DNA of 64,000 nucleotides from Gallionellales bacterium GWA2_60_18 (GCA_001801105.1 MGWS01000032.1:40790-104789), one strand, 5' to 3'; positions 45,462-55,603 are shown, counted from the stretch's first letter. Notes: generated by a model not told the origin, from the sequence alone. Numbers and translations: made by a program.

Positions 45462-47432
45462 ATGGAAAGCTCGCTCACGCTCGTTCTCATCCTGCTTGCC
45501 ACTGCCGTGATGGTGGTGGTGTTGTGCCGTATCCTGCAACTGCCGGTGATGCTGGGCTATCTTGCGGTCGGCATCCTGATCGGCCCGCATGCGCTGGCCT
45601 GGATACCGGATGCGCTGGAAACGCAGCATCTCGCCGAATTCGGCGTGGTGTTCCTGATGTTCAGCATCGGGCTGGAATTCAGTCTGGCACGGCTGCTGTC
45701 GATGAAACGCACGGTGTTCGGGCTGGGCGGCGCGCAGGTGTTCGCGAGCATGGCGCTGGTGATGGGGATGGCGGCGCTGCTCGGTCTGGATTGGCGCGCC
45801 GGACTCGCACTGGGCGGCGTACTGGTGATGTCCTCCACTGCCATCGTCAGCAAGATGCTGGTCGAGCGCGCCGAGTTGAACCTGCCCTACGGCCAGCAGA
45901 TGATGGGCGTGCTGCTGTTCCAGGATCTGGCCGTGGTGCCCCTGCTGATCGTCATTCCCGCGCTCGCCACCAGTGCGGATCATCTTCCGGCGACGCTGGG
46001 GGCCGCCATGCTGAAAGCCTCGCTGGTGCTGGCGCTGCTGCTGGTGTTCGGGCAGCGCATCATGCGTCCCTGGTTCCACATCGTGGCGCGGCAGAAATCC
46101 TCCGAACTGTTCATGCTCAACGTGTTGCTCATCACGCTGGGGCTGGCCTGGTTGACCGATCTGGCGGGCTTGTCGCTGGCGCTGGGCGCCTTCGTCGCGG
46201 GCATGCTGATCTCGGAAACCGAATACCGCTATCAGGTGGAAGAGGACATCAAACCGTTCCGCGACGTGCTGCTCGGCCTGTTCTTCGTCACCATCGGCAT
46301 GAAGCTCGATCTGGGCAGCGTCGTCTCTGAACTCGGCTGGATACTGCTGGTGCTGCTGGCCCTGATCCTGTTCAAGGCGCTGGTCGTGGCGCTGCTGGCG
46401 CGCGTGCTGGAGGGGGACTGGGGCGTGGCGTTGCGTAGCGGCATAGGCCTGGCGCAGGCCGGCGAATTCGGCTTCGTGCTGCTGACGCTGGCGGACGGCG
46501 CGCACCTGCTCAATGACCTGACCATGCAGATCACGCTGGCGGCCATGCTGCTGTCCATGCTGGCCGCGCCGTTCCTGATCCAGCACGGCGAGGCGATCGC
46601 GCGCCGCTTCTCGGCGGCGGAATGGACCAGCCGCGCCATGCAGATGCACCAGATCGCCGTTCACAGCATGGGCAGCAGCGGACACGTCATCGTCTGCGGC
46701 TATGGCCGCAGCGGACAGAAACTGGCCGGCTTCCTGGAGGACGAGAAGCTGCGCTTCATCGCGCTGGATCTGGATCCGCGCCGTGTGCATGAAGCGGCGG
46801 TCGCCAAGAAGAGGGTGGTGTACGGCGATGCTGCCAAGCGCGAAGTGCTGATGGCTGCCGGGCTGATGCGCGCCAAGGCGCTGGTGGTGACCTACAGCGA
46901 CAAGCATTCCGCGCTGGCGATCCTGCGCCATGTGCGGGAGATGCGCCCGGAACTGCCGGTGGTGGTGCGCACCACCGACGACACCCATGTCGAGGAATTG
47001 AAGGATGCCGGCGCAGCGGAAGTGGTCGCCGAGGTGACGGAAGGCAGCGTGATGCTCGCCTCGCAGGCGCTGCTGATGGCGGGCGTGCCGCTCAATCGCG
47101 TGGTCAGACGCGTGCAGGAAAACCGCGCGCGCCGCTATGCCGTGTTCAGCGGCTACCTGCGCGGGATACATGAGGACGTGGGCGAGGCGACCGAAAGTCT
47201 GCAACCGCGTTTCCTGAGCGTATTGCTGAAAAAGGACTCGGCGGCGGTCGGCAGGCGCTTGCGCGAAATGGAGCTCGATACGCTGAATGTCGAAGTGAAC
47301 GCCGTGCGCCGTCGCGGTGTGCGCGGTGCGCAACCGAGCGAGGAGATGCTGCTGCAGGCCGGCGACGTGCTGGTGCTGCTGGGGTTGCAGGACGCGTTGC
47401 AGGAGGCGGAACAGAGATTGTACAAGGGGTAA
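45462..47432 (+). CDS. CPA2-family monovalent cation:proton antiporter with TrkA domains (KefB/KefC-like)
   Basis: Membrane transporter (656 aa). The first 385 residues hold 11-13 helices with FGVVFLMFSIGLEFSLARLL and VMSSTAIVSKMLVE typical of the Na+/H+ exchanger fold. A cytoplasmic RCK/TrkA-N domain follows (HVIVCGYGRSGQKLAGFLED), then a TrkA-C domain near the end. KefC-type K+ efflux is the closest described function, but the glutathione-response residues were not checked. Betaproteobacteria often place this gene divergently from kdsD, as here. A terminator follows. Confidence 0.88.
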   Translation: MESSLTLVLILLATAVMVVVLCRILQLPVMLGYLAVGILIGPHALAWIPDALETQHLAEFGVVFLMFSIGLEFSLARLLSMKRTVFGLGGAQVFASMALVMGMAALLGLDWRAGLALGGVLVMSSTAIVSKMLVERAELNLPYGQQMMGVLLFQDLAVVPLLIVIPALATSADHLPATLGAAMLKASLVLALLLVFGQRIMRPWFHIVARQKSSELFMLNVLLITLGLAWLTDLAGLSLALGAFVAGMLISETEYRYQVEEDIKPFRDVLLGLFFVTIGMKLDLGSVVSELGWILLVLLALILFKALVVALLARVLEGDWGVALRSGIGLAQAGEFGFVLLTLADGAHLLNDLTMQITLAAMLLSMLAAPFLIQHGEAIARRFSAAEWTSRAMQMHQIAVHSMGSSGHVIVCGYGRSGQKLAGFLEDEKLRFIALDLDPRRVHEAAVAKKRVVYGDAAKREVLMAAGLMRAKALVVTYSDKHSALAILRHVREMRPELPVVVRTTDDTHVEELKDAGAAEVVAEVTEGSVMLASQALLMAGVPLNRVVRRVQENRARRYAVFSGYLRGIHEDVGEATESLQPRFLSVLLKKDSAAVGRRLREMELDTLNVEVNAVRRRGVRGAQPSEEMLLQAGDVLVLLGLQDALQEAEQRLYKG

Positions 47433-47452
47433 TCGCCGCCGGCGTCGGCATC

Positions 47453-47488
47453 AAACAAAAAGGCAGTTTCGGCTGCCTTTTTGTTTTG
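47453..47488 (+). terminator. Rho-independent terminator after the antiporter gene
   Basis: CAAAAAGGCAG (47456-47466), loop TTTCGG, CTGCCTTTTTG (47473-47483), with T-rich flank on the right and A-rich on the left. Confidence 0.92.
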
Positions 47489-47664
47489 GTCGTTGAAGAA
47501 AAGCCGGGACCGGAATCGAGCCTTCCCGGTTTATTTCCGGCAAACCGGGCCATCGGTGACTTAGGTTACAGATACGCCGGGACAGAAAACCTAGAATCAC
47601 CGTCGTCGCATGATTTTATTACGCGATTTTTTCATCCCAACCAATCACTGACGGAGAGATCAAC

Positions 47665-48105
47665 ATGTCCCATTTAGCAAAAGTCGTTTCGCGCTTCGCC
47701 CTTGTCGGCCTGACGGTCCTGTCGCTGCCCAGCTTTGCCGACGGCATGCAAAAGAACCTGTATGACCGCCTTGGCGGCAAACCGGCCCTCAATGCAGTTG
47801 TCGGCGAGCTATGGTCGGTGGTCGCTGCTGACAGCCGCATCAATGGCCGTTTTGCCCACACCAAACCCGAGGTGTTCGGCGCTCAGCTGGTGGACTTCCT
47901 TTGCCAGGCCAGCGGCGGCCCTTGCCAATACACCGGCCATGACATGAAGTCTGCCCACACCGGCATGATGCTGACCGACGCCGAGTTCAATGCCCTGGCC
48001 GAGGACACCATCAAGGCGCTGGACAAGTTCAAGGTTCCGGCCCGGGAAAAAGATGAAGTCATCGGCATGCTGGGCAGCCTGAAGGGCGACGTGATCAATC
48101 ACTGA
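47665..48105 (+). CDS. Exported group 1 truncated haemoglobin
   Basis: Small globin (146 aa) with the group 1 pattern NLYDRLGGKPALNAVVGELW, and the proximal histidine at His98 in MKSAHTGMML. Unlike most truncated globins it has an N-terminal signal peptide (FALVGLTVLSLPSFA, cleavage near SFA-DG), which would place it in the periplasm. A clear RBS GGAGAG precedes the ATG. It is monocistronic: a hairpin lies at 47525-47549 upstream and a terminator follows. Its role could be oxygen or NO handling near the respiratory chain; nothing in the sequence decides this. Two cysteines (FLCQASGGPC) could form a disulfide. Confidence 0.85.
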   Translation: MSHLAKVVSRFALVGLTVLSLPSFADGMQKNLYDRLGGKPALNAVVGELWSVVAADSRINGRFAHTKPEVFGAQLVDFLCQASGGPCQYTGHDMKSAHTGMMLTDAEFNALAEDTIKALDKFKVPAREKDEVIGMLGSLKGDVINH

Positions 48106-48128
48106 GCGTTCATTGCTTGAAACGGAAA

Positions 48129-48154
48129 ACGGCCGCGCATGCGGCCGTTTTTTT
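48129..48154 (+). terminator. Rho-independent terminator after the globin gene
   Basis: ACGGCCGC-GCAT-GCGGCCGT stem followed by seven T. Confidence 0.93.
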
Positions 48155-48273
48155 GGAGCGGCATTGGGGCGTCCGGATGCCGGAAGACAGGAACAGGGGG
48201 CGTGGTCCGCCGGACAGGTGAGTAACCGCCGCGCCATCGGCTATAATCCGCCATCCTCAAATTCCGCACCGAC

Positions 48274-49638
48274 ATGAGTTCCCTGAATATCGTCATTCTC
48301 GCGGCCGGCAAGGGCACGCGCATGTACTCCGACAGGCCCAAGGTGCTGCACGCGCTGGCGGGCAAGCCGCTGGTGCGCCACGTGCTGGATTGCGCGCTGT
48401 CGTTGCAGCCGCAGCGGGTGTGCGTGGTGTATGGCCACGGCGGCGAAGCGGTGCCGCAGGCGCTGGCGCAATACGCCGCGACTTTCGTGATCCAGGAGCC
48501 GCAGCTCGGCACCGGTCATGCGGTGCAACAGGCCATGCCGCATCTCGCCGACGATAGCCGCACGCTGGTGCTGTACGGCGACGTGCCGCTCACGCAGCAC
48601 AGCACCCTGCACCAGATGCAGCAGGCGGGTGAAGGGCTGGTGCTGCTCACCGTCAACCTCGACAACCCCACCGGTTATGGCCGTATCGTGCGCGATGCCG
48701 AGGGCGATGTGCAGTGCATCGTGGAACAGAAGGATGCGACGCCGGAACAGCGCGAGATACGCGAAGTGAACACCGGTATCATGCTGGCGCCGACGGGCAA
48801 ATTGCGCGAATGGCTGAGCCGGTTGGGCAACGACAATGCGCAGGGCGAGTACTACCTCACCGACATCGTGGCGATGGCAGTGCGCGACGGTGTGGCGGTG
48901 CATACCGCGCAGCCCGCGCAACGCTGGGAAGTGGAAGGCATCAATAGCAAGGGGCAACTTGCCGCGCTGGAGCGCATCTGGCAGCAATTTGTGGCGAACG
49001 GACTCATGGCACAGGGCGTGACGCTGGCCGACCCGGCACGCCTCGATGTGCGCGGTCAGCTCACCTGCGGACGCGATGTCGAGATCGACGTCGGCTGCAT
49101 TTTCGAGGGCGCGGTCAGCTTGGGCGACCGCGTGCAGGTGGGGGCTTATAGTGTCATCCGCAACGCGCGTATCGCGCAGGATACCCAGATATCGCCATAC
49201 ACCCATATCGACGATAGCGAAGTGGGCGCCGACTGCCGCATCGGACCCTATGCGCGCCTGCGCCCCGGCAGCAAACTGGCGGACGAGGCGCATGTCGGCA
49301 ATTTCGTCGAGATCAAGAACAGCGAGATCGGCCGGGGCAGCAAGGCCAACCACCTGAGCTACATCGGCGACAGCACGGTGGGCAGCCGCGTCAACATCGG
49401 CGCGGGCACCATCAGCTGCAACTACGACGGCGCGAACAAATACCGCACCATCATCGGGGACGATGCCTTCATCGGCTCGGACACGCAACTGGTCGCGCCG
49501 GTCACGGTGGGCAAGGGCGCGACCATCGGTGCGGGTTCGACCATCACCAAGGATGCGCCCGCCGGAGAACTCACGCTGTCGCGCAGCAAGCAGGTGACGG
49601 TCAGCGGCTGGCGGCGCCCGCAAAAGGAAAAAAAATAA
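48274..49638 (+). CDS. glmU: Bifunctional UDP-GlcNAc pyrophosphorylase/GlcN-1-P acetyltransferase
   Basis: Two-domain enzyme (454 aa) that acetylates glucosamine 1-phosphate and makes UDP-GlcNAc for peptidoglycan and LPS. The pyrophosphorylase motif is [18 protein letters not shown]. The left-handed beta-helix begins near residue 250 with hexapeptide repeats; catalytic ARLRPGS and [10 protein letters not shown] are present. A TATAAT at 48242-48247 could be the -10 element. glmS starts directly after the stop. Confidence 0.97.
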   Translation: MSSLNIVILAAGKGTRMYSDRPKVLHALAGKPLVRHVLDCALSLQPQRVCVVYGHGGEAVPQALAQYAATFVIQEPQLGTGHAVQQAMPHLADDSRTLVLYGDVPLTQHSTLHQMQQAGEGLVLLTVNLDNPTGYGRIVRDAEGDVQCIVEQKDATPEQREIREVNTGIMLAPTGKLREWLSRLGNDNAQGEYYLTDIVAMAVRDGVAVHTAQPAQRWEVEGINSKGQLAALERIWQQFVANGLMAQGVTLADPARLDVRGQLTCGRDVEIDVGCIFEGAVSLGDRVQVGAYSVIRNARIAQDTQISPYTHIDDSEVGADCRIGPYARLRPGSKLADEAHVGNFVEIKNSEIGRGSKANHLSYIGDSTVGSRVNIGAGTISCNYDGANKYRTIIGDDAFIGSDTQLVAPVTVGKGATIGAGSTITKDAPAGELTLSRSKQVTVSGWRRPQKEKK

Positions 49639-49639
49639 C

Positions 49640-51466
49640 ATGTGTGGAATCGTAGGCGCCGTCGCCCGGCGCAATGTGGCGCCGATACTGGTGGAAGGAC
49701 TGCGCCGTCTGGAATACCGCGGTTACGACTCCGCCGGCCTGGTGGTGGTGCATGACGGCAAGCTAGAGCGCGTGCGCAGCACCGGGCGCGTCGCCGATCT
49801 GACCGGGAAGAGCGCGAACACCCACGGCGAACTTGGCATCGCCCACACCCGCTGGGCGACGCATGGTGTGCCCTCGGAGCGCAACGCCCATCCGCACATG
49901 AGCGGCGACCTCGTCGCCGTGGTGCACAACGGCATCATCGAGAACTACGAAGAGCTGCGCACGCGGCTGACCGCTGCGGGTTATGCGTTCACCTCGGACA
50001 CCGACACCGAAGTCATCGCCCACCTGATCCACAGCCATTACGCGCGCGGCAACGATCTGCTGGCGGCAACGCAGGCCTCGCTTGCCGAGCTGGTGGGCGC
50101 TTACGCCATCGGCGTGGTCGCGGCGGACAACCCGCGCCAGCTGATCGCTGCACGCAAGGGCAGCCCGCTATTGCTGGGGGTGGGCGAGGGCGAGCATTTC
50201 GTCGGTTCCGACATGTCGGCGCTGCTGCAAGTGACGCGCAAGGTGGTGTATCTGGAAGAGGGCGACGTTGTCGAGGTGAACCTCGACGGCTACCGCATCT
50301 TCGACGCGCAGGGAAAGCTGGCAGAGCGCCCGGTGCAGCTCAGCGAACTGGATGAGGACAGCGTGGAGCTGGGCACCTACCGGCACTACATGCAGAAGGA
50401 GATCCACGAGCAGCCGCAGGCACTGGCGAATACGCTGGAATCGGTGTGCAACAGCCAGTCGCTGGTGCCGGGCATCTTCGGTGCTGAGGCGAACGACATC
50501 TTCCCGCAGGTCGAGAACATCCTGATCCTCGCCTGCGGCACCAGCAACCATGCCGGGCAGGTGGCGCGCTACTGGCTGGAGGAGATTGCCGGCATCCCGT
50601 GCAACGTGGAGATCGCCAGCGAATACCGCTACCGCGTGAGCGTCGCCAACCCCAGGACACTGGTGGTCGCCATCTCGCAATCGGGCGAGACGGCGGACAC
50701 GCTGGCTGCGCTCGGCCATGCGAAACAGACCGGCCACGCTTACACGCTGGCGATCTGCAACGTGCCGGAAAGTGCCATCATCCGCCAGTCGCGGCTGCGC
50801 CTGCTGACGCGCGCCGGCCCCGAGATCGGCGTGGCTTCGACCAAGGCCTTCACCACCCAGCTGGCGGCCCTGTTCCTGCTGACACTGGTGCTGGCCAAGC
50901 TGCGCGGGCGGCTGGATGCAGAGCGCGAGCAACAGTTCCTGCATGAGCTGCGCCACCTGCCGGCTGCGGTGCAGAAGGTGCTGGCGCTGGAACCGCAGAT
51001 CGCCGAACTGGCCACGCACTTCGCCGATAAGCATCACGCGCTGTTCCTCGGGCGCGGCCTGCATTACCCGATCGCCGCCGAAGGTGCACTCAAACTCAAG
51101 GAGATATCCTACATCCACGCCGAGGCCTATCCGGCGGGCGAGCTGAAGCACGGTCCGCTGGCGCTGGTGGACAAGGATATGCCGGTGGTATCGGTCGCGC
51201 CCAACGACGCGCTGCTGGAGAAGCTCAAGTCCAACCTGCAGGAAGTGCGCGCGCGCGGCGGCGAGCTGTATGTGTTCGCCGATGCCGACACCCACATTCG
51301 CGCGGCGGAGGGCGTGCACATCCTGCAAATGCCCGAACACGCAGGGTATTTGAGCCCTATTCTGCACACTGTGCCGCTGCAGCTGCTGGCATATTACGTA
51401 GCACTGCAAAAGGGCACGGATGTGGATAAACCCCGCAATCTTGCAAAATCAGTCACGGTTGAGTGA
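49640..51466 (+). CDS. glmS: Glutamine-fructose-6-phosphate aminotransferase (isomerising)
   Basis: Makes glucosamine 6-phosphate, the entry step to amino sugars (608 aa). The N-terminal nucleophile is Cys2 ([12 protein letters not shown]), in the Ntn glutaminase domain. Two SIS domains form the isomerase half ([20 protein letters not shown] and [20 protein letters not shown]). The last residues [13 protein letters not shown] are the conserved C-terminal tail of the family. It directly follows glmU. rapZ is 11 kb away on the other strand. Confidence 0.97.
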   Translation: MCGIVGAVARRNVAPILVEGLRRLEYRGYDSAGLVVVHDGKLERVRSTGRVADLTGKSANTHGELGIAHTRWATHGVPSERNAHPHMSGDLVAVVHNGIIENYEELRTRLTAAGYAFTSDTDTEVIAHLIHSHYARGNDLLAATQASLAELVGAYAIGVVAADNPRQLIAARKGSPLLLGVGEGEHFVGSDMSALLQVTRKVVYLEEGDVVEVNLDGYRIFDAQGKLAERPVQLSELDEDSVELGTYRHYMQKEIHEQPQALANTLESVCNSQSLVPGIFGAEANDIFPQVENILILACGTSNHAGQVARYWLEEIAGIPCNVEIASEYRYRVSVANPRTLVVAISQSGETADTLAALGHAKQTGHAYTLAICNVPESAIIRQSRLRLLTRAGPEIGVASTKAFTTQLAALFLLTLVLAKLRGRLDAEREQQFLHELRHLPAAVQKVLALEPQIAELATHFADKHHALFLGRGLHYPIAAEGALKLKEISYIHAEAYPAGELKHGPLALVDKDMPVVSVAPNDALLEKLKSNLQEVRARGGELYVFADADTHIRAAEGVHILQMPEHAGYLSPILHTVPLQLLAYYVALQKGTDVDKPRNLAKSVTVE

Positions 51467-51521
51467 GTGATTTGGCGTTGTTCCTGCCCGCTTTGCCAGC
51501 AATCCAGGAGAAACTTCAAGC

Positions 51522-52286
51522 ATGGCGGTCATCGCCGTATTCAATCAAAAAGGCGGCGTAGGCAAGACCACGACCTGTCTGAACGTCACTGCTGCGCTGG
51601 ACATCGCGCAGCAGTCTCCTATCGCGCTGGACATGGACCCGCAGGGGCACCTGACCTTGGCCAGCGGCGCGAAGAAGACCACAGCCGATGTCAGCATGGC
51701 GGCGTTCTTCAACAACAAGACCCCGCTGACCTGCCTGATGCAGGAGACCTCGCGCGGCTGGCCGATCATCCCGGCCTCGCTGGACCTGGCCAAGATCGAC
51801 GCGCTGTTCGGCAGCGACCCCAAGGCCGCGACGCTGCTCAAGCACGGGCTGCGCGAAGAGCTGGCGCTGACCGGCGCGCCGATCATGATCGACTGCTGCC
51901 CGATGCTCGGTGTGCTGACGCTGAACGCCATGCTCGCCACCGACCGCGTGCTGATCCCGGTCTCGGCGGATTTCCTGTCGTTGCAGGGCGTGCATCGCCT
52001 AGACAGCGCGCTCAACGCGCTGGAAAGCAAGCTCAACCGCAAGTTCGAACGGCGCATCGTGGTGACGCGTTTCGATGCGCGGCGCAAGATCGCGTACGAA
52101 ATCTACGATAAGCTCAAGGAACGCTACGGCGAAAAATTATGCACGACGCGCATCGGCGAGACGGTCGCGCTCGCGGCCAGCCCGATGCACGGCAAGGATG
52201 TGTTCGAGTTCGCGCCGCACAGCCCCGGCGCGGCAGACTACAAGGCGCTGACCAAGGAGTTGTGGGACAGCGGCTTCTTCTCCTAG
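51522..52286 (+). CDS. Orphan ParA/MinD-family ATPase
   Basis: Deviant Walker A ATPase (254 aa): KGGVGKTTT at residues 10-18, DMDPQGHLTLA as Walker A', and IMIDCCPMLGVLTLNAML in the switch region. Compared with chromosomal ParA it lacks an N-terminal DNA-binding extension, and no parB or parS is nearby. Such orphan ParAs position cargo like chemoreceptor arrays, flagella or carboxysomes, or act in plasmid-type partition. The cargo is unknown here. It follows glmS with a 55-bp gap and RBS AGGAGAA. Confidence 0.8.
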   Translation: MAVIAVFNQKGGVGKTTTCLNVTAALDIAQQSPIALDMDPQGHLTLASGAKKTTADVSMAAFFNNKTPLTCLMQETSRGWPIIPASLDLAKIDALFGSDPKAATLLKHGLREELALTGAPIMIDCCPMLGVLTLNAMLATDRVLIPVSADFLSLQGVHRLDSALNALESKLNRKFERRIVVTRFDARRKIAYEIYDKLKERYGEKLCTTRIGETVALAASPMHGKDVFEFAPHSPGAADYKALTKELWDSGFFS

Positions 52287-52303
52287 GGAATCCTTGCAGT
52301 CAT

Positions 52304-52339
52304 GTAGGTTGGGTTAGCGGTTTTATCGCGTAACCCAAC
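52304..52339. repeat. REP-like palindrome (GTAGGTTGGGTTAGCG) between convergent parA-like gene and ubiB
   Basis: GTTGGGTTAGCG and CGCGTAACCCAAC face each other across TTTTATC. It sits in the 61-bp gap between two convergent genes and may serve as a two-way terminator. Confidence 0.55.
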
Positions 52340-52347
52340 AAGACCAG

Positions 52348-53865
52348 CTAGCGCAGCACCGTCCAGACCAGTTGTGCCAGCAGGGTGGCCGCGATGACGA
52401 ACAGCAGGGCATTGCGCCGCTTCTGTTGTGCCAGCGTGGCGCGCAGCAGGGTTTCGCCGGCGCGCTGGATGGATTCGTCCGCGAGACGGTGATGCAGCAG
52501 GCGCGGCAACTGCGGCAGCAGCGTGGCATAGTTCGGTGCTTCTTCGCGCAGCATGCGGATGAGGCCGCGCCAGCCAACCTGTTCGCTCATCCAGCGTTCC
52601 AGCCAGGGCTTGGCGGTCTTCCACAGGTCCAGTTCCGGATCGAGCTGCAATCCCAGCCCTTCGATGTTGAGCAGCGTCTTCTGCAGCAACACCAGTTGCG
52701 GCTGCACTTCGATGCCGAAGCGGCGCGAGGTCTGGAACAGCCGCAACAGCACGCGACCGAACGATACTTCGCGCAGCGGCTTGTCGAAGATCGGCTCGCA
52801 CACCGCGCGGATCGCGCCCTCGAATTCGTCCACCCGCGTCCCGGCGGGCGCCCAGCCGGACTCGATATGCAGTTCGGCGACGCGCTTGTAGTCGCGGCGG
52901 AAGAAGGCGATGAAGTTCTGCGCGAGATAGCGTTTGTCGGAATCGGTGAGCGTGCCCATGATGCCGAAGTCCAGCGCGATGTAGCGCCCGTCCGCGGCTA
53001 CCTGGACGTTGCCGGGATGCATGTCGGCATGGAAGAAGCCGTCGCGGAACACCTGCGTGTAGAATATCTCGACGCCGTTCGCGGCGAGTTTCGGGATGTC
53101 GATGCCCGCTTCGCGCAGCGCGCCCACTTGCGTGACGGTGGTGCCGTACATGCGCTGCATCACCATCACCCCGGTGCTGCAATAGTCCCAGTAGGTCTCC
53201 GGTACCAGCAGCAGTTGCGAGTTGGCGAAGTTGCGCTTGAGCTGGCTGGCGTTGGAGGCTTCGCGCATCAGGTCGAGCTCGTCGCGCATCACCTTCTCGA
53301 ATTCGTTCACCACCTCGTGCGGCCTGAGACGCCGCCCGTCCGACCACAGGCGCTCAATCAGGTCGGCGCAGATCTTCAGCAGCGCGATGTCGTGCTCGAT
53401 CACCCGCGTGATGCCGGGGCGCAGGATCTTGACCGCCGCCTCGCGCCCGTCCGGCAACACGGCGAAATGCACCTGTGCGACCGAGGCGCTGGCGACCGGC
53501 GTCTCGTCGAAGCTGGTGAACACCTGATCCAGCGGCTTGCCGTAGATGTGTTCCAACAGCGCCACGGCCTGTTCGGAAGGGAAGGGCGGCACACGATCCT
53601 GCAACCTGGCCAGTTCGTCGGCGATGTCGAGCGGAATCAGGTCGCGCCGCGTCGAGAGCATCTGTCCGAACTTGACGAAGATCGGTCCCAGCCGTTCCAG
53701 CGCAAGGCGCAGCCGCACGGCACGCGGTGCGGTGGTGTCGCGCCAGAACATCAGCATGCCGAGCGGCACGCGCAGCCAGCGCACGCGCGCATGGGACAGC
53801 AGGAATTCGTCCATGCCGAGATGCAGCACGACGAAAATGATCTTGATCAGGCGGAACAGGCGCAT
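52348..53865 (-). CDS. ubiB: Ubiquinone biosynthesis kinase-like protein UbiB
   Basis: Atypical ADCK/Coq8-family ATPase (505 aa) needed for aerobic ubiquinone synthesis. The KxGQ motif is [12 protein letters not shown]. The kinase-like core has AAVKIL (Ala-rich loop region [10 protein letters not shown]) and [10 protein letters not shown] with ALDFGIMG. A hydrophobic C-terminal anchor is [20 protein letters not shown]. It is 6 bp downstream of ubiJ on the same strand. Confidence 0.96.
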   Translation of the reverse strand: MRLFRLIKIIFVVLHLGMDEFLLSHARVRWLRVPLGMLMFWRDTTAPRAVRLRLALERLGPIFVKFGQMLSTRRDLIPLDIADELARLQDRVPPFPSEQAVALLEHIYGKPLDQVFTSFDETPVASASVAQVHFAVLPDGREAAVKILRPGITRVIEHDIALLKICADLIERLWSDGRRLRPHEVVNEFEKVMRDELDLMREASNASQLKRNFANSQLLLVPETYWDYCSTGVMVMQRMYGTTVTQVGALREAGIDIPKLAANGVEIFYTQVFRDGFFHADMHPGNVQVAADGRYIALDFGIMGTLTDSDKRYLAQNFIAFFRRDYKRVAELHIESGWAPAGTRVDEFEGAIRAVCEPIFDKPLREVSFGRVLLRLFQTSRRFGIEVQPQLVLLQKTLLNIEGLGLQLDPELDLWKTAKPWLERWMSEQVGWRGLIRMLREEAPNYATLLPQLPRLLHHRLADESIQRAGETLLRATLAQQKRRNALLFVIAATLLAQLVWTVLR

Positions 53866-53871
53866 GGTTGG

Positions 53872-54471
53872 TTATTGCTCTTTCCCGTGAGAGGTAGAGA
53901 GACTGGAAGAGAGGTTTTGAATTCGTTGTTCCAGGTGCGCCATATCGTCGCGCAGTTCGCGTACCTCTTGCGCGAATGCCGCAAGCTGGCGCGGTGTGGA
54001 CAGCAGCGGGCGTTCTTCGGTGGCGTATTCCGCAGCAGCCTGCGCCAGATTCAGCGCGGTGTCGCGCACTTGCCGGCGCATGGCCTGCGCGGCCTGCACG
54101 ATGCGTTCCGCGGCGATGTCGCCGGTGAACGCGCTCAGGTCTTCCGCCGCATCCCATCGCAGGTTGCGCCACAGAAAGAAGACCTCCTCGAGCAGCGCGG
54201 CATCGCCTTCGGTGCGGATATCGGCGTCCGCTTTCCCGTCGCGCAATGCGAGACGCGGTAGCAGCGCGGGCGAGATCGTGCACACCGCATCCGCGCTGGC
54301 CTGCTCGTCGGCAGCGTCCAGCAGGCCGTCTGGCAGGACGGTGCAGGTGCAGGAGAACGGCGCGATATCGAAGCGCACGATCTTGCCGGCGAAGCGCGCC
54401 AGCCGCGGCAACGCCCAGCTATTCTGCGCGAGCAGGTGGTTCAATATGGCGATGGAAGGCTGGGCGAACAT
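53872..54471 (-). CDS. ubiJ: Ubiquinone biosynthesis accessory factor UbiJ
   Basis: SCP2-domain protein (199 aa) that holds hydrophobic ubiquinone intermediates in the soluble Ubi complex. The N-terminal half has AILNHLLAQNSWALPRLARF and the SCP2 fold; the C-terminal half is helical and coiled-coil-like (QEVRELRDDMAHLEQRIQNL). The start at 54471 (MFAQPSIAI) is chosen because it begins at the domain; the upstream frame crosses a repeat. The ubiJ-ubiB pair is common. Confidence 0.88.
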   Translation of the reverse strand: MFAQPSIAILNHLLAQNSWALPRLARFAGKIVRFDIAPFSCTCTVLPDGLLDAADEQASADAVCTISPALLPRLALRDGKADADIRTEGDAALLEEVFFLWRNLRWDAAEDLSAFTGDIAAERIVQAAQAMRRQVRDTALNLAQAAAEYATEERPLLSTPRQLAAFAQEVRELRDDMAHLEQRIQNLSSSLSTSHGKEQ

Positions 54472-54554
54472 CGGGTTGTTGCGGGTTGCGTATGCTTGAA
54501 CGAAACGGGCGCAAGTATAGCTTAACGTGAAAGCCGCGTAGCGATTCGTTCGCT

Positions 54555-54637
54555 CCCTCGCCCGCTTGCGGGAGAGGGTTGGGGAGAGGGAAACGGGCAT
54601 GGGTTTCGCCTCTCGGCGGGGGCTTCTGCCATGCCCA
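54555..54637. repeat. REP-like element, family C, between ubiJ and the RluA-family gene
   Basis: CCCTCGCCCGCTTGCGGGAG with AGGGTTGGGGAGAGGG, then ACGGGCATGGG facing GCCATGCCCA at 54628-54637. It has the same two-part layout as 37721-37808. It ends at the stop codon of the pseudouridine synthase gene. Confidence 0.7.
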
Positions 54638-55270
54638 TTAGAACGGCGTTTCGCTATGCAGCGACAGCGCCGTTCCGCTGTGCGGATGGATGAAGCGCAG
54701 CATGCACGCATGCAGCATCAGCCGCGCTGCCGGCCTGCCGCCATAGAGCGCGTCGCCCAGGATGGGATGGCCGATGGCGGCCAGATGCACGCGCAGCTGG
54801 TGGGTGCGTCCGGTGACGGGTTCCAGCTCGAGGCGGCTGGTATCGGTTGCATCATCGTATCCCAGCAGGCGGTAGCGCGTGAGCGAAGGCTTGCCCGATG
54901 CGGTGTCCACCTTTTGCTTCGGGCGGTTCGGCCAGTCCGCGCCCAGCGGCAGGCCGATCTCGCCCTCCGCCGCTTCGACCTTGCCGGAAACGATGGCGAT
55001 ATAGCGTTTTTCGACCGCGCGTTCGCGGAACATCTGCGAGAGATGCCGCTGCATCGCCATGCCGCGCGCGAACAGCATCAGGCCGGAGGTTGCCATGTCG
55101 AGGCGGTGCACCACCAGTGCATCGGGGAAGGTTTCCAGCAGGCGCGCGGAAAGGCAGTCCTGCTTGTCCGCACCGCGCCCCGGCACGGCCAGCAGCCCGG
55201 CGGGTTTGTCCGCAACCAGCAGGGCATCGTCGCAGTGAACCAGGATCGGCAGGCTAACGCTTGGCGTCAT
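54638..55270 (-). CDS. RluA-family 23S/tRNA pseudouridine synthase
   Basis: RNA-modifying enzyme of 210 aa. The catalytic aspartate is in VVHRLDMATSGLMLFAR, and EPVTGRTHQLRVHLAAIGHP and ILGDALYGG are the other RluA/RluC/RluD signatures. There is no S4 domain, and the small size fits RluA (dual 23S U746 and tRNA U32 specificity), but the target site is not proved. The start is set at ATG 55270 (MTPSVSLPILV); the longer frame overlaps the next gene further. It overlaps the small Cys protein gene by 17 bp. Confidence 0.88.
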   Translation of the reverse strand: MTPSVSLPILVHCDDALLVADKPAGLLAVPGRGADKQDCLSARLLETFPDALVVHRLDMATSGLMLFARGMAMQRHLSQMFRERAVEKRYIAIVSGKVEAAEGEIGLPLGADWPNRPKQKVDTASGKPSLTRYRLLGYDDATDTSRLELEPVTGRTHQLRVHLAAIGHPILGDALYGGRPAARLMLHACMLRFIHPHSGTALSLHSETPF

Positions 55271-55451
55271 CGTCCGACGGGTGCGGCGCGGGCGCGTTGC
55301 CGGCGGGTTGCTTCGGGGGGCGGTTCTTGCTTTCGTCGGCAAAGCGGAAACGACCGAACAGCACGCAGCCTTTCATGCCGATATCGCATGGCAAATCGTT
55401 CACCCGCTGGCATTTGCCGGCGACCTCATGCGGACACCCCCAGCCGCTCAT
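55254..55451 (-). CDS. Small four-cysteine protein, possible metal-binding
   Basis: Protein of 65 aa beginning MSGWGCPHEVAGKCQRVNDL, with Cys6, Cys14, Cys22 and Cys29, then KGCVLFGRFRF and a disordered Pro-rich tail. Four closely spaced cysteines suggest a zinc or Fe-S site, but no named family is recognised. It is coupled by a 17-bp overlap to the downstream pseudouridine synthase. The frame is open to 55589, but the part before this ATG looks non-coding. Confidence 0.65.
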   Translation of the reverse strand: MSGWGCPHEVAGKCQRVNDLPCDIGMKGCVLFGRFRFADESKNRPPKQPAGNAPAPHPSDDDAKR

Positions 55452-55555
55452 CTTGCTTGCCTTTCTTAATGAATGCAGTGTGGCAATTATGCCACCGATA
55501 CAAGGCGGGGTGCCGCGTCGGCGAAATCGCGTGGCATGGGTGAGGGAGGGGGCGA

Positions 55556-55580
55556 TAAAAAAGCCCGCCGAAGCGGGCTT
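55556..55580 (-). terminator. Rho-independent terminator after the prepilin gene
   Basis: On the minus strand AAGCCCGC-TTCG-GCGGGCTT is followed by a run of T (A55556-A55562 on the plus strand), 23 bp past the prepilin stop. Confidence 0.9.
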
Positions 55581-55603
55581 GAGTGTCACGCCGGGTGATT
55601 TGA

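Noticed and set aside
45453..47333. 626-codon minus-strand frame antisense to the CPA2 antiporter
   Set aside because: His/Gln/Arg-rich composition with no domain; the antiporter on the plus strand is clear.
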